Shown here: one piece after another, positions 23,080 to 33,539 of the stretch | How positions within the stretch are numbered: position 1 is the first letter of the stretch | Layout: each line of letters begins with the position of its first letter | Origin: Selaginella moellendorffii | Taxonomy: Eukaryota > Streptophyta > Lycopodiopsida > Selaginellales > Selaginellaceae | DNA length: 64,000 nt | Direction of reading: 5' to 3' | NCBI RefSeq assembly: GCF_000143415.4 | Contig: NW_003314263.1 | Coordinates: forward strand, 1,118,165-1,182,164 | Notes under the pieces: generated by a model | Database searches by the model: none | What the model saw: only the letters and a program-made list of their open reading frames with translations | What the model was told of the DNA's origin: nothing | Position numbers and translations under genes: made by a program

Positions 23080-23400
23080 GTGTTGACTTGCTTGTAACTG
23101 GCCATTCAGTGTGCTGGACGCTTTTTGAGCAGCACCATCGTACAGCCCGCATGAACTGGGAGTGTCGGAGTCAAGAAGACTCGGAGCTTCTCATGCCTCA
23201 TGGCTTCTGCAAGTCCGGCATCATCCAGAAGTCCTCCCTTGAGCAAAACTTTCGTTGTCTAAGATTTTCTGTGACAAGCCCGCTCTACAGGACCAAAGCG
23301 AAAGAGAAGTTCTCACAATTTTCTCTTTACACAGTCCCGGATCCATGCCTTGCTGAACTTCGTCTCTTTGGTTTTCGCTAACCAAGATCGATCAAGAGAA
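23080..23400 (-). pseudogene. Degenerate family X 3' fragment (duplicated flank B)
   Basis: It shows the same collapsed set of exon 6 and exon 5 pieces as 18040-18335, plus the shared flanking text 'aagattttctgtgacaagcccgctctacaggaccaaagcg'. It marks the right-hand copy of a duplication unit of about 3.4 kb that also contains X2. Confidence 0.5.
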
Positions 23401-23819
23401 GGGAAAATGGGAAAAAAGAATTCTGGCTAGGCTTGTCACTAAGTTTTTTTCAAAATATGGACGGATTTGAGACCTTGTAGCTCATATTGGGGCGCCATGC
23501 CCGGGCTCGTGTACATGGTGGTGATACTTGTGTGATGGCTGCTATAGTTTGTTGTCCACAGTACATTGATCACGAGTTTCTTATGGAGGTCTTGGAACTG
23601 CTTGAGCGGCATTGCGGCAAATCAACTACAGTCTGTGCTTCGAATTCATCTCAGACGATCACTATAAAGCAGTGACCAAGGACTTAACGATCTTCCAGAG
23701 AACTTTCAAGAACAAGAACAAGGAGAGAAACAGATATGACACATCACCTTTCTCGAAAACCTTCTTTTGAGACGTCGAAAGAAAGTGGCATATTCTTATT
23801 TTGATCAATCACTTCCACC

Positions 23820-26281
23820 TTAAGATTTGTTCTTGTTACCGTGGTAACAAGCATAGCGCATGTGAACAGTGGCCAACCGTCGCTTAACGCGAAGCATCGC
23901 GACCTTAATCTTCATCATATCCAGCGGGGTGATGGCTTGTCCCCCTTGCAAGTGACAATCCGACATGTGACACCGCTGCCGCTTGGACAGGAGACCCATT
24001 ACCAGCCGGTAAGGACTCACGACCACCGCAAACTCGGCCATGGATCCCCGGCCTCTCTTCTTGCTCGCCGTCGTCGTCCCACTGTTAGTTCCACAAGCCT
24101 TCTGGATCCTGTCATCAATGTAGATCTCTATGAGCTCGTAGACCTGTTCATCCTTTGCTTCCAGCAGCTTGCCAATCCTTGCCACGAACTCTTTGCTCGC
24201 TTGATCCACGACTCTTCCGTCCCGGAAGATCGCGTTCCTCATCGCCTGGAGAGCTTGCTCGTAACTCGCCATTCCCAGCTCACTCAGTGTGCCAGGAGAC
24301 CGGATCCATGCGTCCATCTCCCTCCACCTTTCCATGGCCACGTCTTCCAGAAAATGGACGCTGGCCGCAGGTTTCCAGGGCAAGCGAATCGGACAACGCT
24401 TCTTGAGCAGCACCTTGCCTGTGAAAAGAAAAACCACAAAAGATTCACAAGAAACAATCAAGCTTTCATGCGATGGATATGGATACTCACAGTCCCGGAT
24501 CCAAGTCTCGCGATCGTGAGCCACATTCAGAAAATCTCCGAGCACCGCCTGCGAGAAAATAAAGAAAACCTTAGCACTCACTCGAGCTGGAATGGATGGA
24601 ACCGGCTTACGTTAACCATCAACTTCACCACCGTATCCACTGGGTGCTCGTCAACTTGGATGATCCGCTTACCATTGATGCTCCCCAGCTCTTCCGCATC
24701 CAGGCTCTGTGACGTGGTGGATTTGTCCCACGCCACAGCGGAGCACAGCAGCACGAACGAGACGCTCAACTCTGTGCCATAAACCACAGCAGCCGCGTCA
24801 TGGAGCTTCCGCTTCTCCTCCTCGACGTTACTTTCCAGCGTCTGCTTGACGTGCTCCACGAAATCCTTGCTCGTGGAGCAACACAAGGACTGGAGCCGCG
24901 CGTGGTCCATGGCACCTCTCGTGGTCCTCATCCAGGTGTGGACGAGGCGGCCGAGGAGTTCGCTCGCGTCGACGGGGTAGAAAGCTCGCTTCCACCGGCG
25001 GAAGCGATTGTAGGACTGCGAGTGGTCTCGAAACCAGTGGGCGAACTGACCATGATTACCGTATACGTGATCATCACCAATCGTATCATGCGCAGCTATG
25101 AGCTCCTGCAAGGACAGCAACAACAAAAAAGAGTTTGGACACCACCTCTGATGAACTGAAATATCACAGTACCTCGAGCATCTGGAGCGCACCAGGCAAT
25201 ACATTTGTCGACTTCCATTCGATCCTGACCAGGCTGCTGCTCAAGCTGTCGTGGATTTGTCTCAGCCTCGCTAAGCTAGCCCGATCGGGCCGATGCCCAT
25301 GGTCGAAGTTGGCCAAGAGAAACAAGAAAAGCTTCTCCACTTGTTCTTGGCCACCGGTGGTGGTGGTGCCGGCTAGAGCTTGGCTCTCTAGTCCCGTGAG
25401 CCAAGCGATGGATTTCTTGTTGCGCCCGAGCTGAAGCAGCACCCAGCAGTAGACAAGCTCCAGCAAGATCTTGGTTACGTCCAAAAGATCCAGTAAGTCG
25501 TCTTCGGGTTTTTTGCCATGACAAAAACGAGCCATCACGCTCGCAGATCCTGGATAAAAGGTTATGAGTTCCTAGTCTCCAAAGGAAAGAAGAATCCGAC
25601 ACTCCAAAGCTTACGTGTTAGACGCGCCAGTGTTTCCTCTTGATCCTCCCACACTGTCGTCGCAGCATTTGCGGCCATCAGCTGGAAACAAAAACCAAAC
25701 AAGAAGATGAAGCTCGCAACAAGAAAATGAAACTCTCAAACATCGAAACAGAGAATCTCTCAAGCATGAAGATGAAACTCTCCCAAAGAAGATGAAGTTA
25801 GCACACTCACCTCGTCCAACTTGGACAAGATGTAGTTGCAGCCCTGGAACTCGGAGCAAAGTGGCAAATCCTGGCACCCATCGCTGGAAGGATCCTGCTG
25901 CTGGCGCTGGAAGAAATAAGCATTGGCGATGAAGAGACGCAAGACGGCATCGGGCACCGGAGCGTGCAATATGTGGAAGATGACCGCGCTCCAGATGCTA
26001 CACTTGAGCTCCGAGACCGTGCCGCCATGGATCCACCCCGCGTCGTCCAAGAACCACGACTCTGTGGGATGATCCACCATCCCATCCTCCTCAACCTGCA
26101 AGCCATGGCGATCGAAGAGGCGGCGGACAAGAGACATGACGCGCCTTCCCAGATTGCTGCGGAAGAAATGGGTGAGGCGGGCACCCACCGCCGGACTCCA
26201 CCCAGCCGCTCCTGACCTCATCCCTAAGGATTGCGCGAGTTCCCGCGCGTTTAAATCTTTGTACGTAGGTCTTCCGTACAT
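23820..26281 (-). CDS. Family X protein, full copy X2 (unknown function)
   Basis: Exons 26281-25811, 25681-25615, 25549-25173, 25105-24611, 24548-24491 and 24418-23820 encode 688 aa with the same five intron positions and phases as X1. Total length equals X1 although exons 3 and 4 differ by minus and plus one codon and exon 6 has compensating small indels (SELGMAS versus SVAS; MSDCHL versus MFMRSGCPL). Retention of frame through several independent indels argues that the protein was under constraint after duplication. N-terminus MYGRPTYKDL, same basic block (RRWKRAFYPVDASELL), ending GYACYHGNKNKS, where the final Cys of X1 is lost. Function unknown; no catalytic motif seen. Confidence 0.7.
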
Positions 26282-26572
26282 GCCCCTCTACCCTGCCGTA
26301 CACACTCGTACAATGCCAACGTATTTGGTACGGATGGGTTACGGCAAGGGACTTGCGAGGACCCTTTGTGGAAACAAAGCTAATTCATTCGAGCTTTCGT
26401 CTGGCGATCTGGAGTGCGCTTCCACCTAGTGTTGCGAACGTAAACGTCCAGGGAACGAAGAGAGCGAGAGCCAGAGCGTGGCTTACCAAAAGGGACTGCT
26501 CGAAAAGTCCTCGTTACGAGCGTGACTACCTAGCGGAAATCTTAACATGGAGCTGACTCATGCCGCAGTTCT

Positions 26573-26640
26573 CAACTCCTGCAAGAACAACACAAAAAAA
26601 CAATTACACCAGTTCTGATGGGATGACTGCATTTTGGGTG
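26573..26640 (-). pseudogene. Family X exon 4 edge and intron 3 remnant
   Basis: A plus-strand stretch '...caactcctgcaagaacaacacaaaaaaacaattacaccagttctgatgggatgactg' resembles the X intron 3 region ('gagctcctgcaaggacaac...cctctgatgaactg'). A similar tag occurs at 34084-34160. This is a short remnant that marks the edge of the mosaic blocks. Confidence 0.4.
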
Positions 26641-26689
26641 ATACCTGTAGCAGTCTGGTTTGTTTGCTGCAATGTGGTTCCTGAGTTTG

Positions 26690-27370
26690 ATCGCTGAAAG
26701 CCCGAGAGTTCGTGTTGCAATAGTCATGAGCTTCCAATATGTTCGTGTGATCTGGACAAAACAATATCACTCTCATTCTTTCTTCTAGCTAAATGAGACA
26801 TACCTTCCAGTGGCCAGTAACGAAATCCCGTGAGAATAGCAGCAATACATAGCAGACAGGAGCTGGACCTGGAGTGATACTGTGATACAAGAGCAAAAGG
26901 AAAGAACAGTGTTTCAAAGGGCTTACCTCGTTGAAGAACTCGTTAGCTCCTTGCTTGGAGTCGTAGGACTCAACTTTCACTGCGATTTCAGAGTGGAAGA
27001 ACATTGGCAGTGGATTCATGAAGAGAATAAACTTTTCTTACCATGATCACTGAGAGTCCGAGAGTTCGTCATGAGCGTCCAATATGTTCGTGTGATCTAG
27101 ACAACACAATATCACTCTCATTCTTTCTTCTAGCTAAATGAAACATACCCTTCCAGTGGCCAGTAACGAAATCCAATAGCAGCAATACAAAGCAGGCAGG
27201 AGTTGGACCTGGAGTGACACCACTGTGATACAAGAGCAAAAGAAAGAACAGTGTTTCAAAGGGCTTACCTCGTTGAAGAAACTCGTTAGCTCCTTGCCTG
27301 GAGTCGTAGGATTCGACTTTCACTGCGATTTCAGAGTGGAAGAACATTCATGACGAGAATAAATTTTTTT
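26690..27370 (-). repeat. Tandem duplication (two units of about 330-350 bp) carrying CAMTA fragments
   Basis: Units at about 26690-27045 and 27046-27370 share 'gagagttcgt', 'ccaatatgttcgtgtgatct', 'ttccagtggccagtaacgaaatcc', 'gtgatacaagagcaaaag' and 'ttcagagtggaagaacatt'. Each contains a piece matching CAMTA exons 4-5 and their intron (26728-26860 and 27088-27205, minus strand) and a short unrecognised minus-strand open piece starting MFFHSEIAVKVESYDS and ending at a GT donor-like site. The CAMTA pieces are broken and non-functional. Confidence 0.65.
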
Positions 27371-27619
27371 TACCGTGAAGGTTTCTTCTGAGCGTTCCTA
27401 GCATCCGAGACTTCTTGAATGCTTCACAGCAGTAAAAGAATGTTGTGGACCGCGACCTTAAATCCGTGGCACAGCCTGCCCAAGGAAGATGTGCGCGATG
27501 AATCAAGCAAGAATGGATCGAGATCTTACGAGTAGACGAGGCATTGCTCATGCCATCGCCATCGCCACCGCCATGGGAGAGAAACCCTAGCTTGACGGGC
27601 TACTTAACGGTCCCCTCGC

Positions 27620-27665
27620 GTGGCACTATATATTTTGACTCTTTTGTCTTTGCCCTTGAGAAAAA
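27620..27665 (+). promoter_or_regulatory. Core promoter shared in form with the paralogous gene at 34612
   Basis: 'actatatattttgactc...tttgcccttgagaaaaa' before the 27666 ATG parallels 'gactatatagtcaactc...tttgcccttgacaaaa' before the 34612 ATG. Each has a TATATA box about 35-45 bp upstream of the start. Above each lies AAACCCTAGCTTGACGGGC, a telo-box plus a shared repeat. The conserved layout supports expression of both genes from homologous promoters. Confidence 0.45.
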
Positions 27666-28274
27666 ATGTCGAGAGTAGAATATTTGCAAAGAATGGTGGA
27701 ACTGAATCTGATCAGCGTGGACGAATACCAGCGACTCCACTCCGAAGTCTTGGAGGAAGTCCGCCGAGAAGTCGAGATCGCTAACGCCGGGGACGGAGCT
27801 GGAGATCATGGTCACGAGCTGGAGCTGGGAGCGCCGGGACGAGAGCTGGCTGCGATGGAGGCGCGGATGCGCGATCAGATGGCAGCGATGGACGCGCGGG
27901 CACGAGACATGGAGGCGCGGATGCACGATCAGCTGGCAGCGATGGCCGCGCAGGCACGGGAGATGGAGGCGCGGATGCACGACCAGCTGGTGGCGATGGA
28001 CGCGCGGGCGCGGGAGATGGAGGCGCGGATGCACGACCAGCTGGTGGCGATGGACGCGCGGGCGCAAGAGATGGAGGCGCGGACAGCTGCCGGCGGTGGA
28101 GGCGTGGGAGCGGATCAGCTGCCGGAGATCGCAGCGATGAGCGACAAGGATGTTGACGAACTAGTGCGCGAGCTGCTCGAAAATCGATCAGAGAGCGACA
28201 TGGAGGCGATGCGCGAGTGGGCGGCGATGGTGGAGGACGATGATGGCGGACCGGAAGAAGAAGGGATGGATTAG
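27666..28274 (+). CDS. Coiled-coil protein with 18-residue tandem repeats, copy 1
   Basis: Single exon of 202 aa. Residues 1-45 form a helical head (VELNLISVDEYQRLHSEVLE...). From residue 64, four 18-residue units of the type MEARMHDQLVAMDARARE run in tandem (nt 27855-28070), with a fifth partial unit. Eighteen residues equal five helical turns, so Met, Leu and Ala positions recur on one face of a continuous helix. A Gly-rich hinge and an acidic tail (VEDDDGGPEEEGMD) follow. I do not recognise the family. A paralogue of similar build sits at 34612 with the same promoter form and the same neighbours. GC-rich codon use differs from the AT-rich surroundings. The 54-bp repeat probably grew by slippage. 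Confidence 0.55.
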   Translation: MSRVEYLQRMVELNLISVDEYQRLHSEVLEEVRREVEIANAGDGAGDHGHELELGAPGRELAAMEARMRDQMAAMDARARDMEARMHDQLAAMAAQAREMEARMHDQLVAMDARAREMEARMHDQLVAMDARAQEMEARTAAGGGGVGADQLPEIAAMSDKDVDELVRELLENRSESDMEAMREWAAMVEDDDGGPEEEGMD

Positions 28275-28860
28275 CAAAGCAGGTTGCGATGAGGATGGAT
28301 TTGTTTGAATTCATATTTCCTTTCCCCGCTCCCTAGGGTTTTCAATGCTCGCGAAGTCTTGTTCTTCCTGCCGATCTCCCAGTTCGTGGCGCCAGGCAAT
28401 CGCGGCATTGGATAAATCTTGCGGCGCCATGCGCTGGAGGTGATATTTCGCAATGCAGGTCGATCGAGTCTCGGCGACTCCAGCGATCAGAGCGCTGGAG
28501 CAATCCAGGCTTCCTCCTCTTTCAATCGCCATGGCTTGCAGGCTTAGGGTCGTGATTCTTGGTCCTGGAGCTATTGCGCGCCGTCCTCCATCGCTGGAAC
28601 GCTTGTTTCTTCCGGCGGCAAAATCCTTCGAGCTTTGACAAGGTGAGTCTTCTTCTTTTTTAATTTTAGACGGCCGCGAATGCTGTGACTGAGGAGGAGA
28701 AGCTTCCCAGGGGACAACTTCGCCATGGATCGTTCTCAAGGTATTTCCCACTCCCTTCGTACACCAAGCCGCTGAAATTTTCTGTTGCTGCAGGAGGCAC
28801 TTAGTAGGAAACTGACAGCGGGTATCTGGAAACTGTTGGTCGAGAAACTAGTGCTGCTCC
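28275..28860. other. Downstream flank shared with the 35281-35610 region
   Basis: The order 'ctccctagggttt', 'gaggtgatatttcgc', 'gagcaatcc-gg', 'caatggcttg' and 'ttagggtcgtg-ttcttgg' is repeated at 35320-35590 after the second coiled-coil gene. No coding chain could be supported here. It shows that the duplicated block extends beyond the coiled-coil gene. Confidence 0.5.
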
Positions 28861-28879
28861 GAGTTCCATTCATCTTGTC

Positions 28880-29115
28880 CAAGCCCGAGGAGGTGAGTTT
28901 GGGAATCATGGTCAGGCGATCGTCCAAGTTGACGAGCACTCACTGGATCGATGGCAAAGTTGATGGTTACAGCTTCCATCCAGTCCAGGTCTTGCGTTTC
29001 AGAGCAAGTGTTAAAGCTCCCTTTGTTTTGTCGCAGGTTGGTGCTCGGGGATTACCCGGATGTGGCTCACGATCGCGACGCTTGGATCCGCGATTGTGAG
29101 TATCTATATCCACCT
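28880..29115 (+). pseudogene. Family X fragment: end of exon 4, intron 4, exon 5
   Basis: 'cgatcgtccaagttga-gagc...aaagttgatggtta' matches the end of X exon 4, and 'ttgtcgcaggttggtgctcggggattacccggatgtggctcacgatcgcga' matches the intron 4 acceptor and exon 5, up to the 'gattgtgagtat' donor. Substitutions and a frameshift break the coding frame. The intron is kept, so it was copied as DNA and not from a processed transcript. Confidence 0.7.
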
Positions 29116-29159
29116 CGGTCACTGTTCCATGAAGAGCTACGCTTGCAACTCAACTAAAG

Positions 29160-29462
29160 TGTGGCTGCAGGGGAAGAGACGAGCCGGGGCCTCAACAGCT
29201 TACAATATACTCGTCGGCAAGCGCGATTCAAGCAGCGATCACCTACAGAAAAAGGGAGCCAAGGGAAAGGGACTTGATCTTCCGGGCCAGGGAAAAAAGT
29301 TGGTAAATTCGCAGCATTTTGCTTTTGCATAAGTTTTTGGCTTATCCAGGGCGAAATACAGTGGTGGATTCATCACTCGAGCCCTCGAGTCGATCCTTTC
29401 GCATTTTTACCACTTCTACCAGGCGAGGCGATTGGACGCACCAGTTCCCGAGGTACTCTTAA
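29160..29462 (+). other. Unrecognised exon-like sequence joined to a family X tag
   Basis: Open sequence at 29170-29300 (KGAKGKGLDLPGQGKKL) is followed by a GTAAAT...CCAG intron-like gap and then, in a consistent frame, AKYSGGFITRALESILSHFY and QARRLDAPVPE ending at a GAG|GTACTC donor-like site (29452). It looks like part of a real gene of unknown family, cut off on both sides. A family X exon 3/intron 3/exon 4 tag follows at 29600-29682. Confidence 0.3.
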
Positions 29463-29599
29463 ATTTCCTTCGCTGTTAGAAACCTCGATGTCTAGTTTGT
29501 CACTCACATTCAGTATAGCCATCCATTCCGAGGCCATGTATGCGTGGATAGAACCAGTTCACCAGTATTCAGCGGCTGCCAGATGTTGGAGCACGCACC

Positions 29600-29682
29600 T
29601 TCCTGATCGAGGTACTGTGATATCTCAGTTCATCAGAGGTGGTGGAACTTTTTCTTTTGTTGTTCTTGCAGGAGCTCAGAAC
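29600..29682 (+). pseudogene. Family X exon 3-intron 3-exon 4 junction tag
   Basis: 'gaggtactgtgatatctcagttcatcagaggtggtg...ttgttcttgcaggagctca' reproduces the whole intron 3 of family X with a few bases of exon on each side. It is fused directly to the borate-exporter fragment that begins near 29690. Confidence 0.65.
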
Positions 29683-29689
29683 CGCGATA

Positions 29690-31060
29690 ACGTATACGAA
29701 AGAGCCATTCGTTTCTTTCCGAGGAATTTTAAACGACGTCAAGGGGCGTATAAAATGTTGGCGGCTGGAATGCTGGCAACAGGTTTGCTCCATTGTAGTC
29801 TTAAGTTGATTGACGTGACCGTTTCGCAATTTTGTGCTTTCTAGAATCTTTGCCCCGACGACGTAAATCTTTCCAGTAATATCATTTAGAGAGCAGAGGT
29901 CCAAGTTAGTTTTTAGATTTCATGACATACCTCTTTCCTCACACTTTCAGATGGGATCTTAACTGCCGTGCAAACTCTTGCATCTTGTTCATTGGACGCC
30001 GGCCTCTGCTCATCCTTGGAGTTGCAGAGCCAACAGTCAATATGTATACGTTTATGACTTCGCAAAGAGCAGGGACCCAAGCTGGACGGGATGGTAAGAG
30101 TATATCAAAGTGTGTTCGTGTCAGCAGGGTCTGCGTTTGGGTTCCAGTTTTACTGTTTCTCTTCAGCAGGTTTACGAGAATTCCTGGAGATCATTCTGGC
30201 ATGGTTAGCTGACACTCAATACCCGTGTTGCTACGGAGAAGGAATTTAACGTGCGCAAGCGATCTGCTACTGCTAGGTGAAATGGTTATTATCTGTGACC
30301 ATGTCCGTCATTCTTGCGAGGCTAACTCAAAGCGAATGCTTGCAGATGAACCGCAATAAGCTTACGGTAACTGCGTACAAAGAGATGGAATCACCACTTC
30401 GGTTTCAGCTCGGGTATGAGGCCATTGCAAACTGAAAACGTTCTCAATGACACAAACTCTTAATTCCAGAAGGAAGAAACTTCTCAGCAGACTCGGTATT
30501 GTCAGGAGTATGAGTTGATACCAGCGTTTTGAAGGACGTAGATGACTTGCTCCCCGTGGAAGTGGAGGAGCAAAGAGACCCTTACAGTCTTTGCTTGCTG
30601 GATTGCGTCGGTGCCATGCCACTCATCACGAAAGTTCTAACTTCACTTTGCAGTCATGGCGATAGAGAGCCTGCCAGGAAAACATTTATGGGAGAGGATT
30701 TTGCTGCTCTTCACCGCACCCAGCCGCAGATTCAAGTACGTAAAAGTCTTCTCTCGCTTTTTTCCTTCCTTTTCCTTGCGTAGCGGTTTCATTCTATCCT
30801 CGCATTCACAAACTTTTCTTGTCGCAGGGTCCTGGACATCCCATTCAAGACGATAATTATCTTCACACTGTTCGAGTTCGTCTATCTTCTGGCCTGCTTT
30901 GGGATTACGTGGATCCCAATTGCCGGAGTCCTGTTCCCCTTGCTCATCATGCTCCTGGTGCAGATTCGCCAATACTTTCGACCAAAGTTCTTCAAGGCAC
31001 ACCACTGGCCACCGCCGAGTACGAAGAGACCCCCGGAATGCCAAACAACAGAGTGTAAGC
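29690..31060 (+). pseudogene. Borate exporter (BOR) pseudogene, block I
   Basis: Plus-strand, intron-containing copy of the BOR gene at 40602-43288. Recognisable parts: exon 1 (near 29695-29780, 'ttccgaggaattttaaacgacgtcaaggggcg'), exon 2 (29850-29905), exon 3 (29950-30100), exon 4 (30140-30205), traces of exon 7 (30270-30300), exon 8 (30350-30415), exon 9 (30510-30750) and exon 10 (30828-31055, reading [20 protein letters not shown]). Internal deletions, stops and missing exons 5-6 make it non-functional. Exon 10 remains almost fully open. Confidence 0.8.
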
Positions 31061-31084
31061 TTCGTCCTGTGATATCTTCGTGAC

Positions 31085-31765
31085 CACTTGCGTGGCCACC
31101 AGCGGTGGCGATGCCGGCTAGAGCTTGGCTCTCTAGTCGCGTGAGCCAAACGAGGGACTTCTTCTTGCGCCCGAGCTGAAGTAGCAGCCAGCAGTAGACA
31201 AGCCCCAGCGAGATCTTGGTCACGTCGAAAAGATCCAGTAAGTCGCCTTGCGGTGTTTTGCCATGGGTAAAATGAGCCATTACGCTCGCAGATCCTGGAT
31301 AAAAGGTTATGAGTTCCTACTCTCCAAAGAAAAGAAGAATCCGACTCTCCAAAGCTTACGTGTTAGACGCGCCAGTGTTTCCTCTTGATCCTCCCACTCA
31401 GTCGTCGCAGCATTTGCGGCCATCAGCTGGAACAAGAAAATGAAACTCTCAATCAGTGAAACAAGGAAACTGTCAAAGAAGATGAAGTTATCACACTCAC
31501 CTCGTCCAGCTTGGACAAGATGTAGCTGCAGCCCTGGAACTCGGAGCAAAGTGACAAATCCTGGCGCCCATCGCTGGAAGGATCCTGCTGCTGGCGCTGG
31601 AAGAAATAAGCGTTGGCGATGAAAAGACGCAAGGCGGCATTGGACACTAGAGCGTACAATATTTGGAAGATGACTGGTCCAGATGCTACACTTGAGCTCC
31701 AAGACCGTGCCGCCATGGATCCAGCCCATGTCGTCCAAGAACCTTGTGGGATATCCCACAAGCAC
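31085..31765 (-). pseudogene. Family X 5' fragment: exon 1 (part), exon 2, exon 3 (part)
   Basis: Minus-strand reading gives exon 1 from GWIHGGTV through the QQQDPSSDG stretch (31765-31501), exon 2 (EDQEETLARLTR, near 31360-31430) and the first part of exon 3 (HGKTPQGDLLDLFDVTKI, 31290-31085) with intact splice sites. An internal deletion in exon 1 shifts frame (SIWTSHLPN). The copy is cut at an AT-rich boundary at about 31790 and abuts the BOR pseudogene tail to tail. Confidence 0.75.
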
Positions 31766-31789
31766 TTCATAAATTAAACCCTCAAAGAC

Positions 31790-33450
31790 TTCAAGAAAAG
31801 GTAATAATATTTCCTCTATAAAAGATATAAAATTATTATAAATTAATTAGTATAAAATTAATTATTAAATATTAAAATATTATTTTTTATAAATTATTTG
31901 ATAACATAAATTTTTTATTTAATAGCAATTATTGCCATTAATATTAATGCATTATTATATGCTAAGGATGATTGTATTATCAGTTAGTGATGACAAAAGC
32001 TTGAGAGCGAAAGATAGTAGTGTAGGAGGCAAAGGATCACACTCTATTGTGTTTAAGCTATAATAAATTTTCAGAATTTAAAAAATAAAAATAAAAATAA
32101 TTATTTTTCTAACCTAATTACTTAAAAAACATTATGAAAACTTTACAAAATAACATTCAATTTGATTGCCAAACATTTTAAGTCTAAATGATTCTTAATT
32201 AAGTATTATAGTATATAGTGATAGTTTCATGTTATAACCTCTATAGTTTATTGTCACTCCAAGTTTCTAATTCAAAATACTTTAACATTCCTATATACAA
32301 GAAACTTTTAAAAGTATTAAATTAAAATTTTCTCACAATCATCTATAGCTTTCAAGTAGAATTTTTTGAATAGAAGATTTGAAACATCATATTGTGTTTC
32401 GTAACATGCAACAAAATGCTCAAACTTGATTCTGTCCAAATCACCGATGCTGATGCTTGCCCTTTCAACAAAAGAGTGTCTCATCCTTAAAATGATGTTA
32501 ATGATATCTATAATAACTTGCAACACAGCCTCCTCATTCACTCATTACTTATTGGTACTTGAGCCTTCCCAAGAATGCTCTTATTTCCTATATTCTAATA
32601 GAAAGTGTTCACTACCTTTGGGATACCTATGAAGTGTTCTATACTAACCATAACGATTGATACACAAGTAAGCATCAGGTTTTGATTATAAAAGCCTCTA
32701 GCACGTATTGCCATCCAAAGAGAAAGTACAGTATACCTAGAAGGGAGTGAGTTCCACCATACAAATTAACCAAAATGAAATGGTGGTGCAACTGATGCTA
32801 GAATTACCACCAATGTCTTTTGATGACTGTAATGAACAACTTCAAATCAAAAAATACATTCTTTCTTACTTTTTTGTCATGAGATACATTTCAGTGTAAC
32901 AAAATTTGGTCTAAAAAATTACCACTAGAAATGTCACCACCATTTACTGGTGGTGCTTGTATATTTCTCAAGAATATTTAACTGGGTGTTGAAGCAGCGA
33001 TGACATCAACAGAAAAATGGACCTGAAATATAGTAACACAGAAATACCACCATTATTACAAGCAGTTTGTGTGCCCAGTGTTTCCAAAACTATAAACTTG
33101 GCAGTGCCTCTGTGTCATACAATCTTACTACTCCACTCCACTCTCATTCAATAAGAATCTATTCAAAAGAAAGAGTGGAAGACACACTCAATTCCAAGTA
33201 TGATACTTTATAGTTTGCTTGATGAGACAAATGGTTCATTACAACCATCCAAGCCATTTCCTCGTTGTTTGTACTCAATTTTTTTTCTTATGCTTGCCTG
33301 CAGAAAGAAAGAAGTTCCATCCTTTTCCTTCCAACAAAATTAAAGTTCATAGCTCTGACTGTCTATATATTGGCCTCCTCAAAGAACGATTGACTGATGG
33401 TAAAAACTGTAGCCTGTGCGATAATACAAACTAAAAGACATGGAAGTTTG
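31790..33450. other. AT-rich block without a supported gene
   Basis: Very AT-rich, with no open frame longer than about 75 codons and no recognisable domain. A phrase 'accaccaatgtc' / 'accaccatttactggtggt' recurs loosely near 32810-33050, without clear repeat boundaries. It interrupts the family X fragment on its left. Confidence 0.5.
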
Positions 33451-33451
33451 A

Positions 33452-33530
33452 ACCCAGCTCATGTGGTAGAGGCACAGTAGTGAGTGCTGCGAGTTGAACA
33501 TAGGGATCTGTGAGGCCTAGCTTCTCTTCT
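33452..33530 (+). repeat. Possible tRNA-related SINE head
   Basis: 'cccagctcatgtggtagaggcac' resembles the D-arm/A-box region of a tRNA (AGCTCAGTTGGTAGAGC), and 'gcgagttgaacatagg' about 25 bp downstream could be a degraded B-box. No cloverleaf can be closed and no poly-A or tail repeat was identified, so this is a weak call. Confidence 0.2.
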
Positions 33531-33539
33531 CAGGAAGAA

